This document shows positions 8,181 through 16,336 of a stretch of DNA of 64,000 nucleotides, piece after piece. A model generated the notes under the pieces. It did no database searches. It saw nothing but the letters and a program-made list of their open reading frames with translations, and was not told the origin of the DNA. This stretch comes from Bacteroidota bacterium (lineage in GTDB: Bacteria; Bacteroidota; Rhodothermia; Rhodothermales; UBA10348), in assembly GCA_022567305.1 (NCBI GenBank), contig JADFHF010000003.1:96981-160980 (forward strand). The letters run 5' to 3'. Position 1 is the first letter of the stretch; each line of letters opens with the position of its first letter. A program made the translations under genes and the position numbers.

Positions 8181-9311
8181 ATGAACACCATTGAGCCCCG
8201 ATCGCGCGAACTACCATCCCGCTCTGAAATGATAAGGGCTTTCGAGTCCAGAGACTCGTCCTATGATGGTATTTTTGTTACGGGTGTTAAAACGACCGGG
8301 ATTTTCTGCAGACCGACTTGTTCAGCGAAAAAACCACTCGTTGAAAACATTGAATTTTTTGTCTCACCGCGTGAAGCGCTCTTCGCGGGATTTCGCCCGT
8401 GCAAGCGTTGCAAGCCGATGGAATCGGCGGCTCAGCCGCCCGAATGGCTGACCCCACTCCTGGAGAAAATTGAAGGCGACCCTTCTCGTCGGTGGCAGGA
8501 TGGAGACCTCCGCGAATTCGGTTTGCAACCCGATCGCGTGCGAAGGTGGTTTAAGAAACACCACGAAATGACCTTTCAGGCGTACAGTCGGGCGCGACGA
8601 TTGGGAACGGCCCTCGGCCAACTTCAGCTGGGCGAAGAGGTAACGTCCGCGGCCTACGAGGCGGGATTTGAGTCGCTTAGTGGATTTAATGATGCCGTAC
8701 AAAGACTCCATGGAACGGCGCCATCCAATTTACGCGAGTCTCGTACGCTTTGGACGACGCGCCTGCCGACACCTCTCGGACCGATGATCGCGTGCGCGAC
8801 AAACGAAGCCCTCTGTCTCTTAGAATTTGCCGATAGACGAATGTTGGAGACACAGCTAAAGCGAACACAGAAAAGATTGGATGCCGTACTCGTCCCTGGA
8901 GAAAACGATGTATTGCAAGCGGTTGCCGAGGAACTAAAGAAATACTTTTCGGCCAGACTGCAGACGTTTTCTACACCGTTAGAGTTGAAGGGAACGCCGT
9001 TTCAAGAAGAAGTATGGCGGCAGCTCCTAGAGATCCCATTTGGCACGACCACGTCATATGCCGAGCTCGCAGAATCCATTGGCCATCCGAAAGCCGTGCG
9101 AGCGGTTGCCCGGGCGAATGGGGACAATCGAATGGCCATTATCATTCCGTGTCACCGCGTGATTGGTCAAGATGGGACGCTTACGGGATACGGAGGAGGA
9201 TTATGGCGAAAACGTCGTCTCCTCGATCTGGAAACAGGGCAATTGGTCTTGGGTGAGGAGCTGGAATCAAGTCTCGCTCGAGCCGGTAGGTTCAGCCTTT
9301 CCCCTCACTAG
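8181..9311 (+). CDS. ada: Ada: bifunctional methylated-DNA repair protein and transcriptional activator
   Basis: Start chosen at the ATG at 8181 (376 residues); a TTG at 8157 is less likely. Three domains are visible in the E. coli Ada order. Residues 28-80 form the zinc domain with Cys43, Cys47, Cys74 and Cys77 (TGIFCRPTCSAKKP, GFRPCKRC), Cys43 being the acceptor for methyl groups from phosphotriesters. Residues 85-185 are an AraC-type DNA-binding domain. Residues 190-370 are the O6-methylguanine transferase with IIPCHRVIG, Cys324 being the suicide acceptor. All key residues are intact, so it should both repair alkylated DNA and induce an adaptive response. The 3' end overlaps the convergent ABC permease gene by 45 bp. 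Confidence 0.96.
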   Translation: MNTIEPRSRELPSRSEMIRAFESRDSSYDGIFVTGVKTTGIFCRPTCSAKKPLVENIEFFVSPREALFAGFRPCKRCKPMESAAQPPEWLTPLLEKIEGDPSRRWQDGDLREFGLQPDRVRRWFKKHHEMTFQAYSRARRLGTALGQLQLGEEVTSAAYEAGFESLSGFNDAVQRLHGTAPSNLRESRTLWTTRLPTPLGPMIACATNEALCLLEFADRRMLETQLKRTQKRLDAVLVPGENDVLQAVAEELKKYFSARLQTFSTPLELKGTPFQEEVWRQLLEIPFGTTTSYAELAESIGHPKAVRAVARANGDNRMAIIIPCHRVIGQDGTLTGYGGGLWRKRRLLDLETGQLVLGEELESSLARAGRFSLSPH

Positions 9312-10106
9312 TCGAACGATGGATGCGAGGACGAACACAACCCCCAACATCGCGACGACTGACGATCCCGCCGGAAAGTCGAACTGAACGGAAAAATAAA
9401 TCCCCAAAAAGCCACCGAGGGCGGACAGAGAAAGGGTCAGAGGAATCAACGCGATCTTACTCCGAGTTATCAGAATCGCGGACACGGGCGGGACGACAAG
9501 GAAACTGAATACAGGAATGACTCCACCCACGTTAACGGCCAGGACGATGGCCAATCCGATCGAGATATAAAACAGGAAATTCCAAAGGTTAAATGAACCC
9601 AGGTCGTCGATCTCCCGATTCCCAAATTTTTCTGTAAGCTCAAAGAACTGGCGTCGGAAAATGAAGTGGACGACGCCAAGAATTCCAAATACGATCGCCA
9701 TAGAAGTGATTTCGGAATCGGTGACCGTAAAGAGACTTCCAAAGAGCACTTCCTGAATATCTGAATCGCCATGAGCAGCTTTTGAAATGAGAAGCACCGT
9801 CAGGGCGGACGAGACCGCGTATAGAATTCCTATTATGGCTTCCTGCTTGAGACGCTTATCCGTCACTTTGATAAACGACATCAGAAGAGCGCCGACGAGC
9901 GTAAAGACCATCGAGACGGTCGTGGGTTCGAGTGCTAAGTAGGCGGCAACCGCCACGCCAAGCATCGAGATTTGACCCAGGGCTAGGTCAACGAAAACAA
10001 TCCCGCGCCCAACCACATGCGTTCCCAAATACGCAAGGAGCAACCCCATGATGATCGTAACCAGTAATGCCGATCGAACAAATTCAAGGGCGAATAGATC
10101 GGGCAT
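9267..10106 (-). CDS. Metal ABC transporter permease (ZnuB/MntB, ABC-3 family)
   Basis: It has 279 residues and eight or nine hydrophobic helices; early sequence TIIMGLLLAYLGTHVVGRGIVFVDLALGQISMLG carries the conserved ABC-3 features (a Gly-rich helix followed by VDLALGQ). It would form the inner-membrane channel for Zn2+ or Mn2+ delivered by the binding protein encoded 21 bp upstream. The C-terminus (RLVRGKAEPTGSSET) overlaps the 3' end of ada. No ATPase gene is adjacent, although this transporter needs one; it must be encoded elsewhere or shared. Confidence 0.92.
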   Translation of the reverse strand: MPDLFALEFVRSALLVTIIMGLLLAYLGTHVVGRGIVFVDLALGQISMLGVAVAAYLALEPTTVSMVFTLVGALLMSFIKVTDKRLKQEAIIGILYAVSSALTVLLISKAAHGDSDIQEVLFGSLFTVTDSEITSMAIVFGILGVVHFIFRRQFFELTEKFGNREIDDLGSFNLWNFLFYISIGLAIVLAVNVGGVIPVFSFLVVPPVSAILITRSKIALIPLTLSLSALGGFLGIYFSVQFDFPAGSSVVAMLGVVFVLASIVRLVRGKAEPTGSSET

Positions 10107-10127
10107 ATCGGGAACGGTGAAGGTTAA

Positions 10128-11066
10128 CTACTCAGTCGCTGACTCAAACGCGTTAACCATCAACTCGACGTTGTAATCGAATAGGTCGAACACGGTGTCG
10201 ATACCGTCATAGGCACCAACGGATGATGCGAGCGGTACGACAACGCCGTTTACTCGACTCACGACTAGATTTGCAGCATCCTGTTTATAGTAGGGAGCAA
10301 TAATAAGGACCTTCAAATTATCCTGCTGCATATGACGAATGATCAGCGCCAGCTGGGATGGCGTGGGAGGGATACCAGGCTTGGGCTCCAGAAAGTCGGC
10401 GATATCCAGACCAAACGCTTCCTCGAAATAGGGCCATTGATTGTGATAGGCAACAATGTGAGCTCCTCTGTAGGGCTCCATTCGCTCTTTCCATTCGACG
10501 TAAAGACTGTCGAGACGGGTACTGAAATGCTCGAGATTCTCATCGAACTGGCTCTTGTTGGCCGGCAAGAGGCGATTCAGGGCCTTCGTGATGTTCCGAG
10601 CGACGATCTGTACTCGGTCTGGATCCAGCCAATAATGAGGATTGCCGAAGATATGGATGTCTCCTTCTTCCCGGCTCGCACGGGTTGGCACTTCCAGAAG
10701 AGGTACATCGATCGATGCATCTACATATCCTTCGCCACCTGGCTGAATGCGCGAGTTTCGAGCGCTGTTGAGCAGGGCCGGAACCCAACCCAGTTCGAGA
10801 TCGAGGCCGACCGTAATAAACATGTCGGCACGAGTCAGCTTCAATATATAGCTGGGTTTCGGATCGACGAAATGGGGGTTTTGGTAGCCCGTAGCAATCG
10901 AAAACGTCTCGACCAGGTCGCCGCCAATCTCGTTGGCTAGATACGCCAGGTCGGGAAGCGTTGTGACAATTCGAAGCTTTTCCTGTGCGGCTGCACGACT
11001 CGGCACAAGCAAAAATAGAGTCAGGATTATGCACCCTGTTAACCCTCTTCGTTTCATTTTTCTCAC
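10128..11066 (-). CDS. Metal ABC transporter substrate-binding protein (ZnuA/TroA-like cluster A-I)
   Basis: It has 312 residues with a signal peptide ending SRAAAQ. Likely metal-binding histidines lie at the three usual positions: His65 (YQNPHFVDP), His144 (GNPHYWLDP) and His208 (VAYHNQWPYF); the fourth ligand is probably an acidic residue near the C-terminus. There is no long His-rich loop of the kind seen in many ZnuA proteins, so zinc versus manganese is open. It lies 21 bp upstream of the permease gene and 18 bp downstream of an outer-membrane barrel gene, so it is probably co-transcribed with both. Confidence 0.92.
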   Translation of the reverse strand: MRKMKRRGLTGCIILTLFLLVPSRAAAQEKLRIVTTLPDLAYLANEIGGDLVETFSIATGYQNPHFVDPKPSYILKLTRADMFITVGLDLELGWVPALLNSARNSRIQPGGEGYVDASIDVPLLEVPTRASREEGDIHIFGNPHYWLDPDRVQIVARNITKALNRLLPANKSQFDENLEHFSTRLDSLYVEWKERMEPYRGAHIVAYHNQWPYFEEAFGLDIADFLEPKPGIPPTPSQLALIIRHMQQDNLKVLIIAPYYKQDAANLVVSRVNGVVVPLASSVGAYDGIDTVFDLFDYNVELMVNAFESATE

Positions 11067-11084
11067 GGAAATGGGTGTTCGAAA

Positions 11085-12242
11085 TTAATATTCGTGTGCG
11101 CCATGCGTGCCCATGACAAAGACGGCCCTGACCACTCCAGTATACATGCTGTCGAAGTGCTCGCTCCATCTACGCCTGATACCGAACTCAATCTTCTGAA
11201 ATTCCGTCACGTACCATGTGAGGGTTGCAGAGAAGCCATTTTCATTCCAATCTGGATCGTCCGGGAGGTCTGAATGATCAAATCGACCGGTAAAGAACCA
11301 TCGCCCGGCGAATTGGTAGCTCGCAAGGGCATAGAACCCCCACGTCGATATGTCGTCATCATTTGTTTCCATCTTACTGAGAAACACCTCCATCTGCGCG
11401 GTAAAGGACTGATAGGTGTTGAATCGAACGGGTTTCCACTTGTAAGTCAGATCTGCACCTCCCAGAAACGACGTCATTCCTCGCTGATTAGGTCCTGAAA
11501 GTCCGGAGACACCCAACTCCAGTGTCGCGTCCGCTGAGAGATCCCAGAAATTTTTCAGGTGGGTCGTATAGAGAAATCGATTGTTTCCAGCCACATCAAA
11601 ACTCGGACTATGATGAGGGCCTCGCGTGATCTCCAACGACACTTCCTGATAAAAGGAGTTGTTCGGAATGAGCCAACTCAGGCCTACACCCTGATCATTC
11701 AATCCCTCAAGGCCAAAATAATTCTCGTAGACGAGAGGGATGTCAGGAAACGGAAGAGCGTGCGGATGAATGCGATTAATTTTGCCCACGTTGCTTCGAA
11801 ACTTCCCTGCTTTTAACTGAAGCTGATGGGGGAGAGCGAGCGTCGTGAGGTATGCCTCCTCCAGCTCAAACTCAATGTCGCCGTCTTCGTTGTGGGCGGC
11901 TATATATATTTCCGCTCGGGCAAACGGGTCGATCACGGACTTGAACGCAGTTTCAACTTCGTGAAGTTCGAAATCGAAATTCCGTTCCCCCTCGGAGAAG
12001 ATAAGCGCCCGTATATCTCCAATGACTGAGATGTCCGGATTGGTCGCAGGTCGGGCTCGAAAGGTGTTCTGACGAGGTAGCGATGGAGTCAAAGCGCCCA
12101 AATCTCGCTGAAGTTCCAACAGAAGGGAGTCCACGGCTACGACGGAATCTGGATCCTGAGCGACAGCGGAATAACTGAAGAGTGCCCACAACGTGAAACA
12201 TGTGAGCGTGCGAATCACGAATTTATTTAGATTCGTAGCCAT
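11085..12242 (-). CDS. Outer-membrane beta-barrel protein linked to the metal transporter
   Basis: This is a 385-residue protein with a signal peptide (ending SAVAQ) followed by alternating amphipathic strands (for example FDFELHEVETAFKSVID, AEIYIAAHNEDGDIEFELEEAYLTT, LQLKAGKFRSNVGKINRIH) and a final aromatic-rich strand region. LKAGKFRSNVGKINRIHPHALPF is the arrangement seen in porin-like barrels found beside znu clusters in Bacteroidota. The last residues, GTHGAHEY, include two His. Its position directly upstream of the binding protein and permease genes suggests it lets the metal across the outer membrane; this is inference. Confidence 0.75.
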   Translation of the reverse strand: MATNLNKFVIRTLTCFTLWALFSYSAVAQDPDSVVAVDSLLLELQRDLGALTPSLPRQNTFRARPATNPDISVIGDIRALIFSEGERNFDFELHEVETAFKSVIDPFARAEIYIAAHNEDGDIEFELEEAYLTTLALPHQLQLKAGKFRSNVGKINRIHPHALPFPDIPLVYENYFGLEGLNDQGVGLSWLIPNNSFYQEVSLEITRGPHHSPSFDVAGNNRFLYTTHLKNFWDLSADATLELGVSGLSGPNQRGMTSFLGGADLTYKWKPVRFNTYQSFTAQMEVFLSKMETNDDDISTWGFYALASYQFAGRWFFTGRFDHSDLPDDPDWNENGFSATLTWYVTEFQKIEFGIRRRWSEHFDSMYTGVVRAVFVMGTHGAHEY

Positions 12243-12263
12243 CCTCGAACACCTGATCCAAGT

Positions 12264-13139
12264 TCATGCGATACCGTCAGGATGGTCTTCAGCTACTGGA
12301 TCTTCCGAAAACTTCGAACCGGACGGAGCCCGATACTCCTGAAAAGGAATGGCTAACAAGTTTATGAGATCGTTGTTCTCTTCAGGCTTCATATGCGTAT
12401 CGATGCCGTAGTGAAGTTCAGTTGTTTTCTCAACTTCGGTAAAAGTCCCAAACATTCTGTCCCAGATAGAGAGGACATTTCCATAATTTGTATCCGTCAG
12501 CGGCTGCGAAAAATGATGGTGCACCTTGTGCATGTTTGGTGTGACGAAGACGTATGAAACGATCTTGTCAATCGCTCGTGGGGATTGGATGTTTGCATGA
12601 GTGATCTGAGTAAACAAGGCGGAAATCGTTTGATATAGGAGAACAACGCCTATCGGAACGCCTGCAACCAAGACGCCGAGTATAGTAAACGCGGCCCGAA
12701 AGACCGATTCTCCGGGATGATGGCGCAGTCCCGTCGTCACGTCGACGTGGGTATCGGTGTGATGAATCAAGTGGAACTTCCACATCCATTTGATGCGGTG
12801 CTCGATCCAGTGGATGAAATATGCCCCAATCAAATCGAGTAACATGAGACCCAGAACGACGTGCAGCCAGGTGGGTAAAGAGACGTAATAGAGCACCCCG
12901 ATCCGATTCGACGCCGTGTAGTCCGCGGACGCGACCAATAAAAACGCCAGGGAGAAATTGACGACCAGGGTCGTGAGCGTAAAAAATATATTCAGTGCAG
13001 CGTGGCGAATTCGGTGTTTCGAAAATGAGAATAGCGGTATCGCGCTCTCGAGCATCCAGAACGCCATCAGGCCGCCTACCAAAGCTGCGGTCCGATAGGT
13101 GGGAGGGATCGTCTCGAAAAAGTCCAGAAAAGATTCCAT
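12264..13139 (-). CDS. Fatty acid hydroxylase / sterol desaturase superfamily membrane protein
   Basis: It has 291 residues with four or so transmembrane segments and the histidine boxes of the di-iron family: HWIEHRIKWMWKFHLIHHTDTHVDVTTGLRHHPGE, and later MHKVHHHF. These bind two irons that activate O2 to hydroxylate or desaturate lipids. The substrate is unknown; bacterial members act on carotenoids, sphingolipids or fatty acids. It is 18 bp downstream of the PPOX gene and 21 bp upstream of the barrel gene, so it may belong to the same transcript. Confidence 0.9.
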   Translation of the reverse strand: MESFLDFFETIPPTYRTAALVGGLMAFWMLESAIPLFSFSKHRIRHAALNIFFTLTTLVVNFSLAFLLVASADYTASNRIGVLYYVSLPTWLHVVLGLMLLDLIGAYFIHWIEHRIKWMWKFHLIHHTDTHVDVTTGLRHHPGESVFRAAFTILGVLVAGVPIGVVLLYQTISALFTQITHANIQSPRAIDKIVSYVFVTPNMHKVHHHFSQPLTDTNYGNVLSIWDRMFGTFTEVEKTTELHYGIDTHMKPEENNDLINLLAIPFQEYRAPSGSKFSEDPVAEDHPDGIA

Positions 13140-13157
13140 GTTAACAGCCGGGGATGA

Positions 13158-13814
13158 TCATCTGGAATAGTTTACGACGTAATCGGGAACCGCAATTCCT
13201 TCGGTCAGCCTTTCGTCGTCGATCGGCGGCAGCGTCTGCTGCCTCATTGGAATGACACCGGCCCATACGGGAAGATCGTAGTCTGCATCGTCGTCACCCG
13301 GGTGGCCCGTTCGAATTTTTGCCGTGCCTTCGTCAATGCTCATGGAGATTAGCGTCGTGGCGTTCAATTCTTGTTCAGAGGGTAGCCTTGCATCTTCCCA
13401 TCGCCCGGGAACTAGGTGCTCTGTCAGCACTTTCAAGCCATGCATTTTTTGATCCCGTTCTTCTACGATACGTCCGTTTCCAAAGAGAACGACTGAGCGA
13501 TAGTTCATTGAGTGGTGAAAAACCGATCGCGCCAGAACGAGGCCGTCCAACAGTGTGATTGTAACGCAAAGATCATGGCCTTCTTTGAAATGCTTCAGCA
13601 TCCTGCTTGCCGACGAACCGTGAAGAAGCAGGCGGTTGCCATCTCTAGCGTGGATGCTGGGAATAACAAATGGTTTGCCATCCACCACGAATCCAATGTG
13701 ACAGATCAGCGCCTCATCGATGATGCCGAAGATCGTATGCTCGTCGTATTTCGCTCGTTCCGGAAGACGCGTGACCCTGTTCCGTTTCGTCTGTTCAAAT
13801 TCTGACATGGGCAT
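13158..13814 (-). CDS. Pyridoxamine 5'-phosphate oxidase-like flavoprotein (NimA/FMN-binding split barrel)
   Basis: The 218 residues include features of the split-barrel FMN-binding family: NRVTRLPERAKYDEHTIFGIIDEALICHIGFVVDGKPFVIP at the start, then LLLHGSSASRMLKHFKEG and FHHSMNYRSVVLFGNGRIVEE. Proteins of this subtype are annotated as flavin-nucleotide-binding or 5-nitroimidazole resistance (Nim) proteins and probably reduce or bind flavins in the cytoplasm. It heads the closely spaced minus-strand gene run that continues to the ABC permease. Confidence 0.88.
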   Translation of the reverse strand: MPMSEFEQTKRNRVTRLPERAKYDEHTIFGIIDEALICHIGFVVDGKPFVIPSIHARDGNRLLLHGSSASRMLKHFKEGHDLCVTITLLDGLVLARSVFHHSMNYRSVVLFGNGRIVEERDQKMHGLKVLTEHLVPGRWEDARLPSEQELNATTLISMSIDEGTAKIRTGHPGDDDADYDLPVWAGVIPMRQQTLPPIDDERLTEGIAVPDYVVNYSR

Positions 13815-13988
13815 TTCGACAATGCATAAGCAATAAAGTGTTAAAGGTTCAAAATATTAAAGATTCGGATGCTTTGTGGACGAGTGATCGGTTCGGACTC
13901 CATCGTGGAATACAGATGATTTTACGAACGGATGCACTCTTTACGATGATTGTATAGTTTTCGGGGGATAAACACACCTTTCAAGCAG

Positions 13989-14579
13989 ATGAAACGATTC
14001 AATATTCTTGGCCTGGCTATGCTCCTGGCTGCCTGTTCACAGGCGCAGGTCCCGCCAGCTCAAGACCAAGTCAGTGGTGCCATATTGGCTGCACCCGAGG
14101 CGGATCGAGCCGAAGTAACGGTTATTGGGTACATAAGCCCGGGTAGGATGTCGATATTAAAACAGGGATCCAACGAATTGATTTGTGTGGCCGACAATCC
14201 GGATCGAGAGGGATTTAACGTGGCCTGCTATCACAGGGATCTTGACCCGTATATGGCTCGAGGACGTGAACTACGCCAGGAAGGTGTCGGCGGGAACGAA
14301 AACCTTGCAACACGGGCGGCTGAAGTTGAGGCAGGGACGCTCTCGTGGCCCTCGCATTCGTCGACGCTATATGTGCTCTCCGGTGATGAAGGTGCTTTCG
14401 ATCCCGAGACGGGCACAGCCGAGACGGCTCATCTCCGGTACGTCATCTACGTCCCTTACGCGACCAGTGAATCGATCGGGCTATCAGAGACACCAACGGC
14501 ACCCGGCGCTCCGTGGTTGATGAATTCCGGTTCGTATAGAGCTCATATCATGATCGTTCCGTCGGGAACGGATCGCTAA
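13989..14579 (+). CDS. Putative lipoprotein of unknown function
   Basis: I use the ATG at 13989 because it gives a lipoprotein signal, MKRFNILGLAMLLAACSQAQ, with the lipobox ending LAAC; a TTG at 13950 would lengthen the leader. The mature part of about 180 residues has no motif I can name. It contains a region reading ELICVADNPDREGFNVACYHRDLDPYM, and GTLSWPSHSSTLYVLSGDEGAFD, which suggests a secreted beta-rich domain with two cysteines. It is convergent with the D-aminopeptidase gene, and a short stem (CGTTCC/GGAACG at 14555-14570) at its 3' end may help end transcription of both. Confidence 0.72.
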   Translation: MKRFNILGLAMLLAACSQAQVPPAQDQVSGAILAAPEADRAEVTVIGYISPGRMSILKQGSNELICVADNPDREGFNVACYHRDLDPYMARGRELRQEGVGGNENLATRAAEVEAGTLSWPSHSSTLYVLSGDEGAFDPETGTAETAHLRYVIYVPYATSESIGLSETPTAPGAPWLMNSGSYRAHIMIVPSGTDR

Positions 14580-14590
14580 TACGGAAGCGG

Positions 14591-15472
14591 TTACCAGCTG
14601 ATGTACTTGTACATCAAACGGATCAGGCGGTATGCTTCGTCCATGGTATCCGCATCGTATTCAACCGTATAACCGTCGATTCTCTTCATTCCGGGGACGG
14701 CCTGGAGAATGTCTGGGCGCGTCGTACTTGCGAAGCGCATCCGAATCGTAACAGGCGAGCCAATATCAAAAATCTGACTCTGTGACAGGTTTTCAAGCGC
14801 TTTAGTCGTTCCCTCGTGGAGTCTGCGGTTCACTTCATCGGGGTGTACAAGACGAGCAACCTGTTGGCCGATCGCGACTTTCGTACTGATCGTCACGGCG
14901 CCGGTCAGAGCGGCAAATTGATCGGCGAAAGCCTGATCACCGGCTGCAAAGATGACTGGAACGCCTAGAGCCCCGGCAAAACTCGCATTCAATCCTCCTT
15001 CTCCGACTTCCGTGTTGTTCAACCAGAGTCCTTTGACAGAGCCAGACCCCGTGTGAGCAATAAAAGCATTTTCGGTTCCGGCTCGAGCGTGATACCCGAT
15101 GAAAATCGCCGCATCGAACGAATCATCCAGCCCTTGTACCATACCAAGGGGTTTGATATTTCCCTGGATGTATTCGACATCCGGATGCAGTTTCATATGT
15201 CGAAGGTTCTGCATATCCCCATGCGAGTCATTTACCAGAATGGTAGCTGGACCGTGTTCAAGAATCGCGTCGATTACGGTATTTACTTCCCGGGTCATGA
15301 GCTCACGACCCGTGTCGTAATCCTTTCCGCTACTGGACGTCATCTTCCCCGTGCCGATTCCACCAATACCCTCCATATCCACGGAGATGAAAACGTTCAA
15401 CGGAGAATTCTGAGCAAATCCCGTTTTGTGTCCTGCAAACAGAACCAGAAGAGTGAGCACATATTTTGACAT
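14591..15472 (-). CDS. Secreted D-aminopeptidase, peptidase family M55 (DppA-like)
   Basis: It has 293 residues with a signal peptide ending TGFAQ, so it works in the periplasm rather than in the cytoplasm like Bacillus DppA. The zinc ligands of the family are present: Asp32 and Glu34 in SVDMEG, His84 in VNDSHGDMQN, His128 in GYHARAG and Glu155 in NTEVGEGG; AFIAHTGSGS also matches. Family enzymes remove N-terminal D-amino acids from peptides such as those released from peptidoglycan. A 15-bp direct repeat lies directly upstream of the start. Confidence 0.93.
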   Translation of the reverse strand: MSKYVLTLLVLFAGHKTGFAQNSPLNVFISVDMEGIGGIGTGKMTSSSGKDYDTGRELMTREVNTVIDAILEHGPATILVNDSHGDMQNLRHMKLHPDVEYIQGNIKPLGMVQGLDDSFDAAIFIGYHARAGTENAFIAHTGSGSVKGLWLNNTEVGEGGLNASFAGALGVPVIFAAGDQAFADQFAALTGAVTISTKVAIGQQVARLVHPDEVNRRLHEGTTKALENLSQSQIFDIGSPVTIRMRFASTTRPDILQAVPGMKRIDGYTVEYDADTMDEAYRLIRLMYKYISW

Positions 15473-15475
15473 GAA

Positions 15476-15508
15476 TCTGATGGTCGGGGGGTGTCTGATG
15501 GTCGGGGG
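15476..15508. repeat. Tandem 15-bp direct repeat (18-bp period) upstream of the M55 gene
   Basis: TCTGATGGTCGGGGG occurs at 15476-15490 and again at 15494-15508. The nearer copy ends four bases from the start codon of the D-aminopeptidase gene on the other strand. It may be a duplication of the leader or a paired binding site; nothing more can be said. Confidence 0.7.
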
Positions 15509-15545
15509 ATACCTTCGTCCCGGCGGACGTATTAAAATTGCTTGA

Positions 15546-16049
15546 CTAGGTTTTGTAGCGTCGCCCGCGATCCTCTTTTCGCCTTTCCCTCACAAAATCC
15601 ATCACGGGTATCGTATATCCACAGCTTGTCATCGTTCGTTCGACGTCCATCACTACGATTTGTCGATCGCGCATGATCGGATCATCGCCCACGCCGTTTC
15701 TTACGATGGCTTCAAGTTCTGAATCCTGGATCGATTCCGTAGTGGTCTTGCCATACAGGCGCACGATGGCGGCTTCTTCTTGTTCAAACGAGCAAATCAT
15801 GATCGTAGCGGGTCCGTTCAGGCTGGCGTGCCGTGCCGTCTCGTTCCCGCTTCCTCCGAAATCAAGATAAGCGACGCGGTTGGGTCCCAAAATATGAAGC
15901 GGTGTACCGCCTTTCGGTGACAGATTCACCGGTCCCACACCATCGGGTCCATCGGTTAATTCTGAACCGATACTCGCGATGAAGAATACATGCGAGTTTC
16001 TGATCAATGCGGCCTGTTTTTCCGTTATTTCATGCTCAACTCCAGCCAT
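15546..16049 (-). CDS. Pyridoxamine 5'-phosphate oxidase family protein
   Basis: The 167 residues match the small PPOX-type FMN-binding subfamily: SHVFFIASIGSELTDGPDGVGPVNLSPKGGTPLHILGPNRVAYLDFGGSGNETARH is highly typical, including the Ser/Lys/Gly stretch near the flavin phosphate and the GNET sequence near the flavin ring. The Cys in MTSCGYTIPVMDF is also usual. Function is not established; members probably bind FMN or F420 in the cytoplasm. A perfect 22-bp palindrome lies 40 bp upstream of the start. Confidence 0.92.
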   Translation of the reverse strand: MAGVEHEITEKQAALIRNSHVFFIASIGSELTDGPDGVGPVNLSPKGGTPLHILGPNRVAYLDFGGSGNETARHASLNGPATIMICSFEQEEAAIVRLYGKTTTESIQDSELEAIVRNGVGDDPIMRDRQIVVMDVERTMTSCGYTIPVMDFVRERRKEDRGRRYKT

Positions 16050-16088
16050 ACGAACACCGTTAAGATATTATAAATGAATAGCTAAGCA

Positions 16089-16110
16089 TTATTGATCATA
16101 TGATCAATAA
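16089..16110. promoter_or_regulatory. Perfect 22-bp palindrome upstream of the PPOX gene, putative operator
   Basis: Arms TTATTGATCAT and ATGATCAATAA meet without a spacer. It lies between the small membrane-protein gene and the start of the PPOX gene at 16049. Its half-site ATTATTGATC is identical to ten bases of the tetR-promoter site (2861-2886), so the same TetR protein or a relative may bind here. Confidence 0.5.
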
Positions 16111-16125
16111 ATAATTTCGTCCGTC

Positions 16126-16317
16126 TCAAGTAAATGTCCCGAGTCCCCCTGAGAATCCCACGGTAAGGAAGACGATAATCATCGCCACGATATAAATCGG
16201 GATGGTGACGATGATGACGGCCAATATCCATTTCCATGCAATTCTTAGCACGTCGGAGAACGGAATATCGAGCCCGGAAATAGTGACTTCTTGATGTGAA
16301 TATCCACGGTCTTCCAT
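16126..16317 (-). CDS. Small membrane protein, unknown function
   Basis: A 63-residue protein: a polar N-terminus (MEDRGYSHQEVTISGLDI), then one long hydrophobic segment (WILAVIIVTIPIYIVAMIIVFLTVGF) that spans the inner membrane once or as a hairpin, then GGLGTFT. No homologue family is recognised. It lies 19 bp downstream of the acetyltransferase gene on the same strand, so the two may be co-transcribed. Confidence 0.6.
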   Translation of the reverse strand: MEDRGYSHQEVTISGLDIPFSDVLRIAWKWILAVIIVTIPIYIVAMIIVFLTVGFSGGLGTFT

Positions 16318-16336
16318 AGCGGTTTCTCAGTTGGGT

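Noticed and set aside
14555..14570. Short hairpin CGTTCC/GGAACG at the end of the lipoprotein gene
   Set aside because: A six-base stem inside the coding sequence with no T-tract is too weak to call a terminator on its own.
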